A DNA stretch of 64,000 nucleotides from assembly GCF_014645495.1 (NCBI RefSeq), contig NZ_BMLV01000005.1, positions 1 through 64,000 of the forward strand, given 5' to 3'. The translations under genes and the position numbers were made by a program. The number at the start of each line of letters is the position of its first letter. The first letter of the stretch is position 1. Origin of the DNA: Cloacibacterium rupense. GTDB taxonomy: Bacteria; Bacteroidota; Bacteroidia; Flavobacteriales; Weeksellaceae. Below the pieces are notes generated by a model that had not been told where the DNA came from, made no database searches, and saw nothing but the letters and a program-made list of their open reading frames with translations. This document shows positions 44,155-52,363 of the stretch, piece by piece.

Positions 44155-44237
44155 CGAACAACTTCAAATTATTTCAAACAATGTCAAATTATAAATATAG
44201 TGTTCATTTTTTGCTGAATTTTATTTCTGCTTCTGTA
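44155..44237. other. Gene-free stretch with TTTCAAACAA repeats
   Basis: TTTCGAACAA, TTTCAAACAA and similar 10-mers occur two to three times; the same units occur before the lptB promoter (27346-27385). No gene or promoter could be recognised here. Confidence 0.5.
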
Positions 44238-44337
44238 TTGCGCCCCGACTTGAGCGGAAATCCTTTTTATAAAAATGCATTGGGAAAAGCATTGGATTTT
44301 ATAAAAAGATTGGGAGCGGAAGGCGGAAATTGGCGCC
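44238..44337 (+). repeat. Dispersed palindromic element, copy C (most complete)
   Basis: It runs from TTGCGCCCCGACTTGAGCGG to GGAAATTGGCGCC with an inner stem TATAAAAATGC / GCATTGGATTTTATA. The outer ends match copy A (27121-27218, minus strand) and the middle flanks match copy B (40621-40706). It lies 82 bp upstream of the sigma factor gene. Confidence 0.82.
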
Positions 44338-44418
44338 CAAATAATATGAAAAATTAACATTTATATTGGTTAAAAAATTACACTTTATTCTTATATTCGC
44401 TACTTAAAATAATAGGTT

Positions 44419-44913
44419 TTGGACGCTAAGCAGAAAGAATTTTCTCAGTTGGTAAAGAATAATCAGGGGCTTATACTGAAAGTCTCTAGATTGTATACCA
44501 ATTCTCTGGAAGATGAACAAGACCTTTTTCAAGAAATTGTGTTACAACTCTGGCGAAGTTACGACTCATTTAAGGGGCAATCCAAAATTACGACTTGGAT
44601 GTACAGAGTGGCGCTTAACACAGCAATTACGCTTTTTAGAAAAAAAACAAAATCTCCGCAAACAGATGAATTGATGGATTTTCATCAACGGGCGTTTATG
44701 GAAGATGATGGCGAAAAACAACAACAAATTTCTCTGCTCTACAAGGTGATAAAAATGCTGCCTAATGTAGAAAGAGCGATTGTGATGATGTATTTGGATG
44801 ATATTCCTTATCGGGAAATAGCGGAAAACCTAGGGATAACCGAAGTAAACGCAAGAGTGAAAATGAATAGATTAAAGAAAACTTTAAAAGAACTGATGCT
44901 GCAACATGGCTAA
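44419..44913 (+). CDS. RNA polymerase sigma-70 family factor (ECF type)
   Basis: A 164-residue sigma factor. Region 2 is at about 10-78 (SLEDEQDLFQEIVLQLWRSYDSF with the core-binding DLFQE, then TWMYRVALNTAITLFRKK), and region 4 at about 105-160 (LPNVERAIVMMYLDDIPYREIAENLGI, then EVNARVKMNRLKKTLKE), the helix-turn-helix for the -35 element. The start is TTG at 44419 (LDAKQKEFSQ); no in-frame ATG is near, so the alternative start is forced and may keep expression low. It overlaps by 8 bp with a membrane protein gene that is probably its anti-sigma factor. Confidence 0.9.
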   Translation: MDAKQKEFSQLVKNNQGLILKVSRLYTNSLEDEQDLFQEIVLQLWRSYDSFKGQSKITTWMYRVALNTAITLFRKKTKSPQTDELMDFHQRAFMEDDGEKQQQISLLYKVIKMLPNVERAIVMMYLDDIPYREIAENLGITEVNARVKMNRLKKTLKELMLQHG

Positions 44914-45583
44914 TCAAGATTTTAATATAGATGATTTAAAAAAATCGTGGCAAGAGCAAACGGTGACTGAAGTGTACGGAACTTCGGAAATTGAGGCGAT
45001 GCTGAATAAGAAATCTAGAAACTATGTGAAATACATTTTTTGGATTAGCTTGGCTGAGTTTATATTTTTTGCTTTTCTGGGTATTGGTAGTATTTTTTCT
45101 TCGGATAGTAATGATAGTTTCTTGAATATTCTGAAAAAACTGGGGTTAAGAGTTACTGATGATATAGAGATGGATTTTGGGCACTTGTATTTTTCTTTGA
45201 AACTATTAAGTTTATTGATTACAGCGGGTTTTGTTTTGTTGTTTTACAAGAATTATAGAAAAATAAAGATAGAGTGTAACCTGAAGAATTTGATTTTACA
45301 AATTATCAGATTCAAGAAAACCGTAAATGCTTTTATTTTAACCAATATTATTTTATTAATTTTCTTTTCTTTTGCGATTTCTTTTTTCACCATCAAATCA
45401 TTAAAAGATCAAAATATACATCTAGAAAACCCGACCATTATAAGTCTATATTTAGGAATATTTATTGGACTAAGTTTCGGGATTTTGCTGGTGCTGATTT
45501 ACTACAGAGTAGTTTACGGAATTATTATGAGGAGATTGAGTAGAAATCTAGAGCAATTACAAAAAATAGAACAAGAGCAATAA
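44906..45583 (+). CDS. Membrane protein, putative anti-sigma partner
   Basis: A 225-residue protein with a soluble N-terminal segment of about 45 residues (NIDDLKKSWQEQTVTEVYG) and four membrane helices (about 45-66, 90-112, 140-165 and 180-205), ending in an acidic coiled tail (LEQLQKIEQEQ). It overlaps the sigma factor gene by 8 bp, so the two are translationally coupled. Sigma genes are often followed by a membrane anti-sigma factor whose cytoplasmic N-terminus holds the sigma factor; that role is inference, since the usual zinc anti-sigma motif (H-x3-C-x2-C) is absent. Confidence 0.8.
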   Translation: MANQDFNIDDLKKSWQEQTVTEVYGTSEIEAMLNKKSRNYVKYIFWISLAEFIFFAFLGIGSIFSSDSNDSFLNILKKLGLRVTDDIEMDFGHLYFSLKLLSLLITAGFVLLFYKNYRKIKIECNLKNLILQIIRFKKTVNAFILTNIILLIFFSFAISFFTIKSLKDQNIHLENPTIISLYLGIFIGLSFGILLVLIYYRVVYGIIMRRLSRNLEQLQKIEQEQ

Positions 45584-45591
45584 TTAACAAA

Positions 45592-45619
45592 AAACCTTCA
45601 GAATCATCTGAAGGTTTCG
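45592..45619. terminator. Bidirectional terminator between sigma operon and rpoN
   Basis: AAACCTTCAGA and TCTGAAGGTTT pair around ATCA, between the stops of two convergent transcripts. Confidence 0.9.
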
Positions 45620-45621
45620 TT

Positions 45622-47091
45622 TTATAATTCTTTTCTCAATCTCGCGACTGGAATATTGAGTTGTTCTCTGTATTTGGCAATGGTTCTTCGGGCAATATTG
45701 TAACCTTTTTCTTTCAGAACATCTACTAGAGCATCGTCTGTAAGTGGTTTTCTCTTGTCTTCATTACCTATTACTTCTTGCAAATGATTTTTAATTTCTT
45801 TGGTAGAAACCTCTTCACCATCATCATTAGTTAAAGAATCTGAGAATAAATTCTTTAGCAAAATAATTCCGTTGGGTGTATCAGCATATTTGCTTTTTAC
45901 TACTCTAGAAATGGTAGAAATATCAAAACCAGTAATATCTGCTACATCTTTCAGAATCATTGGTTTAATATTTTTTTCATCACCGGTTAAAAAATATTCT
46001 TTTTGCAACTTTACAATTGCCAAAATAGTTTGCATTAAGGTATTTTGACGTTGATTAATGGCATCTATATACCATTTTGCAGCATCTAATTTTTGCTTGA
46101 TGAAAAGTGCAGCTTGTTTATGTTCTGCCGAGTTTTTATCGTGAGAATACGTATGTAAAATCTCTTTATATTCGTCTGAAACTCTAAGAGTTGGTGCATT
46201 TCTACTATTCAAAAGCGGAATAACTTGTCCGTCTTTTATTTGAATCACAAAATCTGGGATAATCTCTTGATTAATGGTGATAGTTTGGGTATCAAAATTA
46301 CCTCCTACTTTCGGTGAGAGTTTAGAGATGACGTCTAAAGCATCTTTTAGATCCTCTTCTTCGATATCATATTTATTGATGATTTTAGCATAATGTTTGT
46401 TGGTTAATGCATCAAACTGATGTCTGAGTATGTTTCCAGCCAAAATTACAGCCTTATCTCGGCTTACTTTTTTCTCTATCTGTAGCAACAAACATTCTTG
46501 TAAATTTCTAGCACCTACACCAGGTGGATCTAGTTTCTGAACATAATTTTCTAAAATTTCCTTCACTCTTTCTTGAGTAGTATAAATCCCCTGAGAAAAA
46601 GCCAAATCATCTACCAAAGATTTAATTTCTCTTCTTATATATCCATCATTATCAAGATTTCCGATGATGTACTCTGCAATTTTTAAGTCATCTTCTTCTA
46701 TAGCAGAAAGATGAATTTGCTCCATAAGATATTCATACAAAGATTGCCCTTCTGTAAGTAGGCTTTCATTATCATATTCCTCATCATCTGGAGAATAATT
46801 GCTGGTAGAAGTTTTGTAAGATGGTTCATCATCATACAGATATTCATCTACATCAAAATCTGTATCTATGCTATCTGTACCTTCATCATCAAAATCACTG
46901 CTATTATCTAAACTAGAAAAATCGTCCTCTCCGCTATCCTCTTTCACTACTTCTAGGGCGGGATTTTCTTCTAATTCACGCTCAAGTTCTTCCTGAAATT
47001 CTAGCGTATGAAGCTGTATCAACTTCATCAACTGAATTTGCTGCGGAGCTAATTTTTGGCCTAATTTTAATTGTAGGTTTTGTTTGAGCAT
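45622..47091 (-). CDS. rpoN: RNA polymerase sigma-54 factor
   Basis: A 489-residue alternative sigma factor that needs an AAA+ activator. Region I (residues 1-48) is Gln/Leu-rich (LKLGQKLAPQQIQLMKLIQL). An acidic region II follows (about 50-105, strings of Asp and Glu), then the core-binding and helix-turn-helix part with DVADITGFDISTISRVVKSKYA near 375-396. The RpoN box ARRTIAKYREQLNIP is near 466-480. Full length and normal for Bacteroidota. It stands alone, convergent with the sigma factor operon. Confidence 0.96.
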   Translation of the reverse strand: MLKQNLQLKLGQKLAPQQIQLMKLIQLHTLEFQEELERELEENPALEVVKEDSGEDDFSSLDNSSDFDDEGTDSIDTDFDVDEYLYDDEPSYKTSTSNYSPDDEEYDNESLLTEGQSLYEYLMEQIHLSAIEEDDLKIAEYIIGNLDNDGYIRREIKSLVDDLAFSQGIYTTQERVKEILENYVQKLDPPGVGARNLQECLLLQIEKKVSRDKAVILAGNILRHQFDALTNKHYAKIINKYDIEEEDLKDALDVISKLSPKVGGNFDTQTITINQEIIPDFVIQIKDGQVIPLLNSRNAPTLRVSDEYKEILHTYSHDKNSAEHKQAALFIKQKLDAAKWYIDAINQRQNTLMQTILAIVKLQKEYFLTGDEKNIKPMILKDVADITGFDISTISRVVKSKYADTPNGIILLKNLFSDSLTNDDGEEVSTKEIKNHLQEVIGNEDKRKPLTDDALVDVLKEKGYNIARRTIAKYREQLNIPVARLRKEL

Positions 47092-47168
47092 TGTTTATTT
47101 TTTAGAAATTCAAAAATAAGATTTTCGACTTCTGATTTTTTTATAATTAAATTTTACAGAATTTCGAA

Positions 47169-48617
47169 TTAAAATTCTGCATTTTTCGGAGTTCTAGGGA
47201 AAGGAATTACGTCTCTAATGTTTGTCATTCCCGTTACAAAAAGAATTAATCTTTCTAAACCAAGTCCGAAGCCAGCATGTGGAACAGAACCGAATTTTCT
47301 AGTGTCTAAGTACCACCAAAGTTCGTGTTCGTCAACGTGCATTTCTTGCATTTTAGTTTTCAAAACATCTAATCTTTCTTCTCTTTGAGAGCCTCCGATA
47401 ATTTCGCCAATTCCAGGGAAAAGCACATCCATCGCTGCAACCGTTTTTCCATCTTCGTTCAATCTCATGTAGAATGCTTTGATTTCTTTAGGATAATCAA
47501 ATAAAACTACTGGAGATTCAAAATGTTTTTCTACCAAATAACGTTCGTGTTCAGATTGCAAATCTGCGCCCCATTTCTCTATCGGGAATTGGAATTTTCC
47601 TTTTTTATTTTCTTTAGAATTCAATAGAATTTCGATGGCTTCAGAATAAGAAACTCTCATAAAACGTTTTTTGATTACGTTTTCTAGTTTTTCTATTAAA
47701 CCTTCTTTGGCTCTATCTTTTTCTGGTTTTTGTTTTTGTTCTTCAGTAAATCGTTGGTCTAAAAATTTCAAATCATCTTTGCAATTTTCTAAAACATAGC
47801 CAATTACATATTTCAAGAAATCTTCTGCCAAATCGATATTATCTTCCAAATTATTGAAAGCAACCTCTGGTTCTACCATCCAAAACTCTGCTAAGTGTCT
47901 TGTAGTATTAGAATTTTCAGCACGGAAAGTTGGTCCAAAAGTATAAACTCTTCCCAATCCCATCGCTGCTGTTTCAGCTTCAAGCTGACCAGAAACTGTC
48001 AAATTGGTTTTCTTTCCGAAGAAATCTTGTGCAAAATCGATATCGCCGTTTTCATCTCTTGGGATTTGATTCAAATCAAAATTCGTTACACCAAACATTT
48101 CACCAGCACCTTCTGCATCGGCACCAGTAATAATTGGCGTGTTCATATAAAAGAAATGATTTTGGTTGAAGAATTGGTGAATCGCAAAACTCGCCGCACT
48201 TCTCACTCTAAAAACCGCCCCAAAAAGATTGGTTCTGAAACGAAGGTGAGCCTGGTCACGAAGAACTTCTAAAGAGTGTTTCTTCGGTTGAAGAACAGTT
48301 TTTTCCATTTCTTCAGAAAAATTATCACCCAAAATGGTAATTTTTTTAGCAATAATTTCTATATCTTGACCTTTTCCTTCGCTTTCTATTACTTCGCCAG
48401 TAATTTTAAGAGAAGAAGCAGTTTTGATGTTTTTGATAACATTTTCATCGAAATTTTCGAAATCTACAACAATTTGTACATTATTTATGGTAGAACCATC
48501 ATTCAACGCGATGAAACGATTAGAACGAAACGCTCTTACCCAACCTTGTACTGTAATATCGTGGTGTAATAATTTTTTATAATCACCTAAAATTTCTTTA
48601 ATAGTCTGCTTGCTCAT
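47169..48617 (-). CDS. asnS: Asparagine--tRNA ligase
   Basis: A 482-residue class IIb aminoacyl-tRNA synthetase that charges tRNA-Asn. The N-terminal OB-fold (about 15-110) has [20 protein letters not shown]. The catalytic domain has motif 1 [27 protein letters not shown] near 139-165, motif 2 [21 protein letters not shown] near 231-251, and motif 3 [15 protein letters not shown] near 450-464. Full length. A TAAATTTG promoter box is 23 nt upstream of the ATG. Confidence 0.97.
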   Translation of the reverse strand: MSKQTIKEILGDYKKLLHHDITVQGWVRAFRSNRFIALNDGSTINNVQIVVDFENFDENVIKNIKTASSLKITGEVIESEGKGQDIEIIAKKITILGDNFSEEMEKTVLQPKKHSLEVLRDQAHLRFRTNLFGAVFRVRSAASFAIHQFFNQNHFFYMNTPIITGADAEGAGEMFGVTNFDLNQIPRDENGDIDFAQDFFGKKTNLTVSGQLEAETAAMGLGRVYTFGPTFRAENSNTTRHLAEFWMVEPEVAFNNLEDNIDLAEDFLKYVIGYVLENCKDDLKFLDQRFTEEQKQKPEKDRAKEGLIEKLENVIKKRFMRVSYSEAIEILLNSKENKKGKFQFPIEKWGADLQSEHERYLVEKHFESPVVLFDYPKEIKAFYMRLNEDGKTVAAMDVLFPGIGEIIGGSQREERLDVLKTKMQEMHVDEHELWWYLDTRKFGSVPHAGFGLGLERLILFVTGMTNIRDVIPFPRTPKNAEF

Positions 48618-48640
48618 AACTTCATAAATACTATGGACGG

Positions 48641-48648
48641 CAAATTTA
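48641..48648 (-). promoter_or_regulatory. -7 box of asnS
   Basis: The minus strand reads TAAATTTG, 23 nt before the asnS ATG. No -33 TTG found. Confidence 0.5.
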
Positions 48649-48687
48649 TGAAATTTTGGCGTAATTTTTGATGATAGACATCATTTT

Positions 48688-49314
48688 TTAAAAATTGATT
48701 ATAGGAAAGCTTCTCTTTCCGTTTTTATTCCAGAAACCAATTTGCAAACCTTTCATATCAGAACAGTTGTTAATAAGTCCAATTTGCAAACCTCTACATT
48801 TTGCACCTACATTAGCAAAAGTTGCAATTGCAACGCCTTTTTGAGTATGATGAAGATTAAATAAAGGAGAAATTGCAAGTCCATTGATTACAGACGGCGC
48901 ACCTAAATTACTAGAGACATTAACTTCTAGTCCGTTGGTAACTGTCGGCTCCATATTTACGATCGATAATTGCAAACCATTGATTTTATTCATTTTTTCA
49001 GGAATTGCAGTACTTCCAATTTCATCAAAAGACCATTTATCTATTTCAGGGATGCTCACTAAAACCAATATAGGGAAAAATACTCCTAACGGATTAACCC
49101 CAAATCCAATTCCATTAACTTTTTTTGGAGAAATTTCCGTGTCAATTTCATCAAAATATTTTATCAATACTCCGTTTATATTTTGACTTTTTTTGGAAGG
49201 TGAAAAACCAATAATTTTAGTTTTTTGAGAAATAAGCAAACTATCTTGAAACGTTTGTCCTTTTAAAAGAAAGCTAAAACAAGTTAATATTACTAAAAGA
49301 AACAGTTTTTTCAT
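48688..49314 (-). CDS. LA_2272-type surface repeat protein
   Basis: A 208-residue protein with a signal peptide (residues 1-19, SFLLKGQ). Its C-terminal half is made of short repeats with the pattern N/K-G-L-x-I: INGLQLSIVN, TNGLEVNVSS, INGLAISPLFN, CRGLQIGLINNC, MKGLQIGFWNKNGKRSFPIINF (start and end parts). This pattern I recall as the LA_2272 surface repeat, also seen in Bacteroidota. The repeats probably form a beta-solenoid or barrel strands at the outer surface. Function unknown. A TAGTTTTG box lies 26 nt upstream. Confidence 0.8.
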   Translation of the reverse strand: MKKLFLLVILTCFSFLLKGQTFQDSLLISQKTKIIGFSPSKKSQNINGVLIKYFDEIDTEISPKKVNGIGFGVNPLGVFFPILVLVSIPEIDKWSFDEIGSTAIPEKMNKINGLQLSIVNMEPTVTNGLEVNVSSNLGAPSVINGLAISPLFNLHHTQKGVAIATFANVGAKCRGLQIGLINNCSDMKGLQIGFWNKNGKRSFPIINF

Positions 49315-49340
49315 TGTCTTGAATTTTAAAATTTACAAGA

Positions 49341-49348
49341 CAAAACTA
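49341..49348 (-). promoter_or_regulatory. -7 box of the surface repeat protein gene
   Basis: The minus strand reads TAGTTTTG, a TAnnTTTG match, 26 nt before the ATG. Confidence 0.4.
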
Positions 49349-49396
49349 GGTTGAACTTTTCTAAAAAAAATTGATTGAAATCAAGAGCAGAAAAAA

Positions 49397-49939
49397 TTAC
49401 TCATCTTTTTTAGACGGCACCAAGAAAACATCCATCAAACCTTCTGGTAATTGCATTGTAATAAATTTTTCATCTCGGTTTACTTCTAAAATCCAATCTT
49501 TAATGATAGGGATCACTATTTCTTTGTCAGCTAATTTTAAGATAAAATAATGTTGCGCGGTTTGATCATTTACTTCTACAATATTTCCACAAGATTTACC
49601 GTCTTCTTCTCTTATTTCAAAACCGATAACTTCATGGTAGTAGAACTGTTTTCCAGAAAGTTTTGGCAACGTAGAAAGTGGAAGAAAAACGTTTTTTCCA
49701 ATTGATTGTTCTACCAATTGTTCAGAAGAATTTTTGAAGGTGATGATTTTAGAATTATCATTTCCCCATTGTTGTTTTTCTATAAAAAAAGGAACTAAAA
49801 GTCCGTTCACTTCCACGAAAATTCCTTCTAGTTTATTGTACAATTCTGGTTGATCTGTATCTAGTTTTATGATTACATTTCCCTTTAAACCGTGTTTTCT
49901 GGTAATTTTTCCTAAAAAATAGCAATCTTTTTTATTCAT
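49397..49939 (-). CDS. rimM: Ribosome maturation factor
   Basis: A 180-residue protein that helps fold the 3' (head) domain of 16S rRNA and binds ribosomal protein uS19. The N-terminal barrel starts CYFLGKITRKHGLKGNVIIK near 5-24, and the PRC-barrel half has YYHEVIGFEIREEDGKSCGNIVEV near 95-118 and EIVIPIIKDWILEVN near 142-156. The ATG at 49939 is preferred to a TTG two codons upstream. It lies 71 bp downstream of rpsP and is surely co-transcribed with it. Confidence 0.94.
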   Translation of the reverse strand: MNKKDCYFLGKITRKHGLKGNVIIKLDTDQPELYNKLEGIFVEVNGLLVPFFIEKQQWGNDNSKIITFKNSSEQLVEQSIGKNVFLPLSTLPKLSGKQFYYHEVIGFEIREEDGKSCGNIVEVNDQTAQHYFILKLADKEIVIPIIKDWILEVNRDEKFITMQLPEGLMDVFLVPSKKDE

Positions 49940-50010
49940 TATCAAGGTTTTAAAATGAGAGAGACGCGATAAATCGCGCCTCTACAAATTTAGTTATTTT
50001 TTTAAACTGA

Positions 50011-50577
50011 TTAAGCTTCTGCTTCAGTACCTTCAGCTTCAGCAGCTGGAGTTTCTTCAGCAGTTTCAGCTACTACTTCTTCTGCAGGAGCGTTTGCAGC
50101 TTCTTCAGCAGCTTTAGCATCTGCTTCAGCTTGTGCAGCAGCAGCAATTCTAGCTTCGTTTACTTTAGCTTCAGCTTCTAGAGCAGCTTTTTTAGCAGCT
50201 TCTTTAGATTGCGCTAAACCATCTTTTTTAGAGTTTACAGCAGCTTCTTTGCTTTCTAACCAAGCGTTGAATCTTTTTTCAGCTTCAGCTTCATCGAAAG
50301 CACCTTTAGCAACACCACCTTGTAAGTGTTTTTTAAGTAAAGCACCTTTGTAAGAAAGGATAGCTCTTGCAGTATCAGTTGGTTGAGCACCGTTATTTAA
50401 CCATTTTACAGCAGCATCTACATCTAGTTCGATGGTTGCAGGATTTGTAATTGGGTTATAAACGCCTAATTTTTCGATGAATCTACCATCTCTTCTAGCT
50501 CTAGCGTCTGCTACTACGATGTGGAAAAAAGGTTTTCCTTTTTTACCGTGTCTTTGTAATCTAATTTTTACTGACAT
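50011..50577 (-). CDS. rpsP: 30S ribosomal protein bS16 with long C-terminal extension
   Basis: The first ~80 residues are a normal bS16: [40 protein letters not shown] (spanning residues 3-42) and [19 protein letters not shown] near 55-73. It is followed by about 100 residues very rich in Ala, Glu and Lys (from about 100 on: [26 protein letters not shown], ending [10 protein letters not shown]), likely a long helix or disordered acidic tail. Such tails are common in Bacteroidota bS16. It leads the rpsP-rimM operon, with a TATCTTTG box 49 nt before the ATG. Confidence 0.97.
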   Translation of the reverse strand: MSVKIRLQRHGKKGKPFFHIVVADARARRDGRFIEKLGVYNPITNPATIELDVDAAVKWLNNGAQPTDTARAILSYKGALLKKHLQGGVAKGAFDEAEAEKRFNAWLESKEAAVNSKKDGLAQSKEAAKKAALEAEAKVNEARIAAAAQAEADAKAAEEAANAPAEEVVAETAEETPAAEAEGTEAEA

Positions 50578-50626
50578 ATTGTTGTGAAATTTATGGGAAC
50601 TCGTCCCTGTTAATATTTTAAGAGTG

Positions 50627-50634
50627 CAAAGATA
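50627..50634 (-). promoter_or_regulatory. -7 box of rpsP-rimM
   Basis: The minus strand reads TATCTTTG, a perfect TAnnTTTG, giving a leader of about 45 nt. Confidence 0.6.
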
Positions 50635-50691
50635 AGAAAATTTTCTGTTTCTAAAAAATTTTGACGAAAGTTGAACGCTGGAAGTAAGAAA

Positions 50692-51201
50692 TTAAATTTT
50701 CCCTAAATAGAAAAGCCCGATACAACGTTGGTTTTCTTCTAAATTTAAAAAATCTCCGAGATGATTAATCACATTGTGCGAACTCCAATAACAACCAATT
50801 TCGTTTGCTGTACAAGTAAGATACATATTCTGTACTGCCATTGCTGTAGCCGCGATTTCTTCCCATTCTGGAACCAAGCCACTAAAATTTACTGAAATGG
50901 TAATCATGACATTAGATTTTGAAATTTTGTCTTCAAAATCCAAATATTTTTTCTCTAAAAACAAATGTTCTGGCGTGGTTTTTTTATAAATTCTCTGAAT
51001 TTCTTTAGCCAAATTTTGTTTTTTATCATTTTTAAAAACTTTAAAACGCCAAGGTTTTGTTCTTTTATGATTGGGAGCAAAATTTGCAGCATTTAGAATT
51101 TCATCTAAAATTTCATCTAAAATTTCTTCTCCAGAATAATCTTTTGGGAAGACACTTCTTCTACTTTCTATAATTTCTTTTACTATTTCTGATTTTTTCA
51201 T
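50692..51201 (-). CDS. Nitroreductase family protein
   Basis: A 169-residue FMN-dependent oxidoreductase, a short form of the family. IVKEIIESRRSVFPKDYSG near 6-24 holds the FMN-contacting Arg-Ser, ILNAANFAPNHKRTKPWRFKVF near 34-55 the phosphate-binding part, and MAVQNMYLTCTANEIGCYWSS near 121-141 the dimer helix. It probably reduces quinone-, nitro- or flavin-type compounds with NAD(P)H. The ATG at 51201 is preferred to a TTG two codons upstream. Only 10 bp separate it from the GreA-like gene. Confidence 0.9.
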   Translation of the reverse strand: MKKSEIVKEIIESRRSVFPKDYSGEEILDEILDEILNAANFAPNHKRTKPWRFKVFKNDKKQNLAKEIQRIYKKTTPEHLFLEKKYLDFEDKISKSNVMITISVNFSGLVPEWEEIAATAMAVQNMYLTCTANEIGCYWSSHNVINHLGDFLNLEENQRCIGLFYLGKI

Positions 51202-51211
51202 TTTCAAATTT

Positions 51212-51661
51212 TTATAAAACTTCTAAAATTTCTTGATGAATTTTGTTGAGCACAAAAGAATCTCCAACAGATTTTCCTGCCATTATTTTGTACATCGGAC
51301 TTTCGGTAGAAATCGCATAAAATCTGGTGTTTTCAAAGAAAAACTCACCCAAAGAAACCGAAATATAAAACCTCGCTTTATTGGTAATTACTAATGAACC
51401 TAATTGCACATTTTTAGAAGTTACATTCAGTACTTTTTGCATTTCTCTTCGCATATTTTTTAGGGCAAACATTTGTTTATCAAGATGATAAATTTCTTCC
51501 TGTATTTCTTCTCTTATCGAATCATATTTTGAAGTTTTCTTTACTTCTCGACTTGCTTCTAGCGTGAAATTTAGATAAAATTCTAATGTTTTTATCTTCC
51601 CCGAAATTTGCTCATTTACAAAAGTTCTTATGTTTTCTTTGTTGTAATCTTGTTTCTGCAT
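51212..51661 (-). CDS. GreA/GreB-like C-terminal domain protein
   Basis: A 149-residue protein with the layout of a Gre factor: an N-terminal helical hairpin (about 20-80, including SIREEIQEEIYHLDKQMF and ALKNMRREMQKVL) and a C-terminal FKBP-like domain (about 84-148: VQLGSLVITNKARFYISVS, FYAISTESPMYKIMAGKSVGDSFVL). True Gre factors keep two acidic residues at the hairpin tip (D-x-x-E-A); they are not evident here, so transcript cleavage is doubtful and another RNA-polymerase binding role is possible. It is in one unit with the nitroreductase gene. Confidence 0.72.
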   Translation of the reverse strand: MQKQDYNKENIRTFVNEQISGKIKTLEFYLNFTLEASREVKKTSKYDSIREEIQEEIYHLDKQMFALKNMRREMQKVLNVTSKNVQLGSLVITNKARFYISVSLGEFFFENTRFYAISTESPMYKIMAGKSVGDSFVLNKIHQEILEVL

Positions 51662-51687
51662 ATTCTAAACTCGTCAAATATAAAAAC

Positions 51688-51720
51688 AAAAAACCTTCCA
51701 AAAAATTTTGAAAGGTTTTA
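51688..51720 (-). terminator. Probable terminator of the SRPBCC gene
   Basis: AAAAACCTTCC and GAAAGGTTTT pair with one mismatch around an A/T loop, 16 bp past the stop, with a T run on the minus strand. Confidence 0.7.
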
Positions 51721-51735
51721 AAATGTCTATATTTA

Positions 51736-52269
51736 TTATTTCTCAGAAAGTTTCTTCAACTCGTCTAAACCCTCTGTGTAAGATTTTTTCATAAAATAAT
51801 CAAACATTGGTTTCATTATATTACTTGGGCGTTTCATTTCTGAATCTAAACTCCAAGTTACTTTTGTAGAATTACCTTCAGGCATTAAGACAATTTCTGC
51901 CACTGCATCTCCTGGACTAGGCCTGTAAAAAGTAATTTGCGATTTCACTTTTTTAGCAGGAATTATTTCTACAATTTTTTGTCTTCCAGAGCCAGCGTCA
52001 TCTTGTTTACTGTCCCAAAAAAACTCATCACCCAACTGCCCAGAAACTCCAGAATATTCCTTTTTCATATTTGGATCTAGTTTCATCCAAGGATTCCATT
52101 CATTTATTTTCTCCATAGAATTGGCGTGTTGCCAAACTTTTTCTACAGGAGCATTAATTACTATCGATTTTTCATAATGGTATTTTTCACTAAACGTAAA
52201 CATTGCAATAAGCAATACTAGAAACAGAACTATAAAAATTCCTAACATAATTTTAAAAAATTTTTTCAT
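51736..52269 (-). CDS. Membrane-anchored SRPBCC family protein
   Basis: A 177-residue protein with an N-terminal membrane helix (about 3-23, IMLGIFIVLFLVLLIAMF) and a START/Bet v1-type ligand-binding domain (about 30-175: KSIVINAPVEKVWQHANSMEKINEWNPW, then ITFYRPSPGDAVAEIVLMPEG, quoted in parts). Members bind hydrophobic ligands; the ligand here is unknown. The ATG at 52269 is preferred to a TTG nine codons upstream, because a TATCTTTG box at 52294-52301 overlaps the longer start. Confidence 0.85.
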   Translation of the reverse strand: MKKFFKIMLGIFIVLFLVLLIAMFTFSEKYHYEKSIVINAPVEKVWQHANSMEKINEWNPWMKLDPNMKKEYSGVSGQLGDEFFWDSKQDDAGSGRQKIVEIIPAKKVKSQITFYRPSPGDAVAEIVLMPEGNSTKVTWSLDSEMKRPSNIMKPMFDYFMKKSYTEGLDELKKLSEK

Positions 52270-52293
52270 AACATTTAAGTTTTTAAGTTTTAT

Positions 52294-52301
52294 CAAAGAT
52301 A
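52294..52301 (-). promoter_or_regulatory. -7 box of the SRPBCC gene
   Basis: The minus strand reads TATCTTTG, 24 nt before the ATG at 52269. It decides the start, since the longer frame would begin inside it. Confidence 0.6.
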
Positions 52302-52318
52302 ACTAATTTGATTTTAAT

Positions 52319-52326
52319 TAAATTTG
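52319..52326 (+). promoter_or_regulatory. -7 box of the M3 peptidase gene
   Basis: TAAATTTG matches TAnnTTTG, 37 nt before the ATG, divergent from the SRPBCC promoter. Confidence 0.5.
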
Positions 52327-52363
52327 AAGACTTTTTAGAACACAACATATAACTATCAATCAA

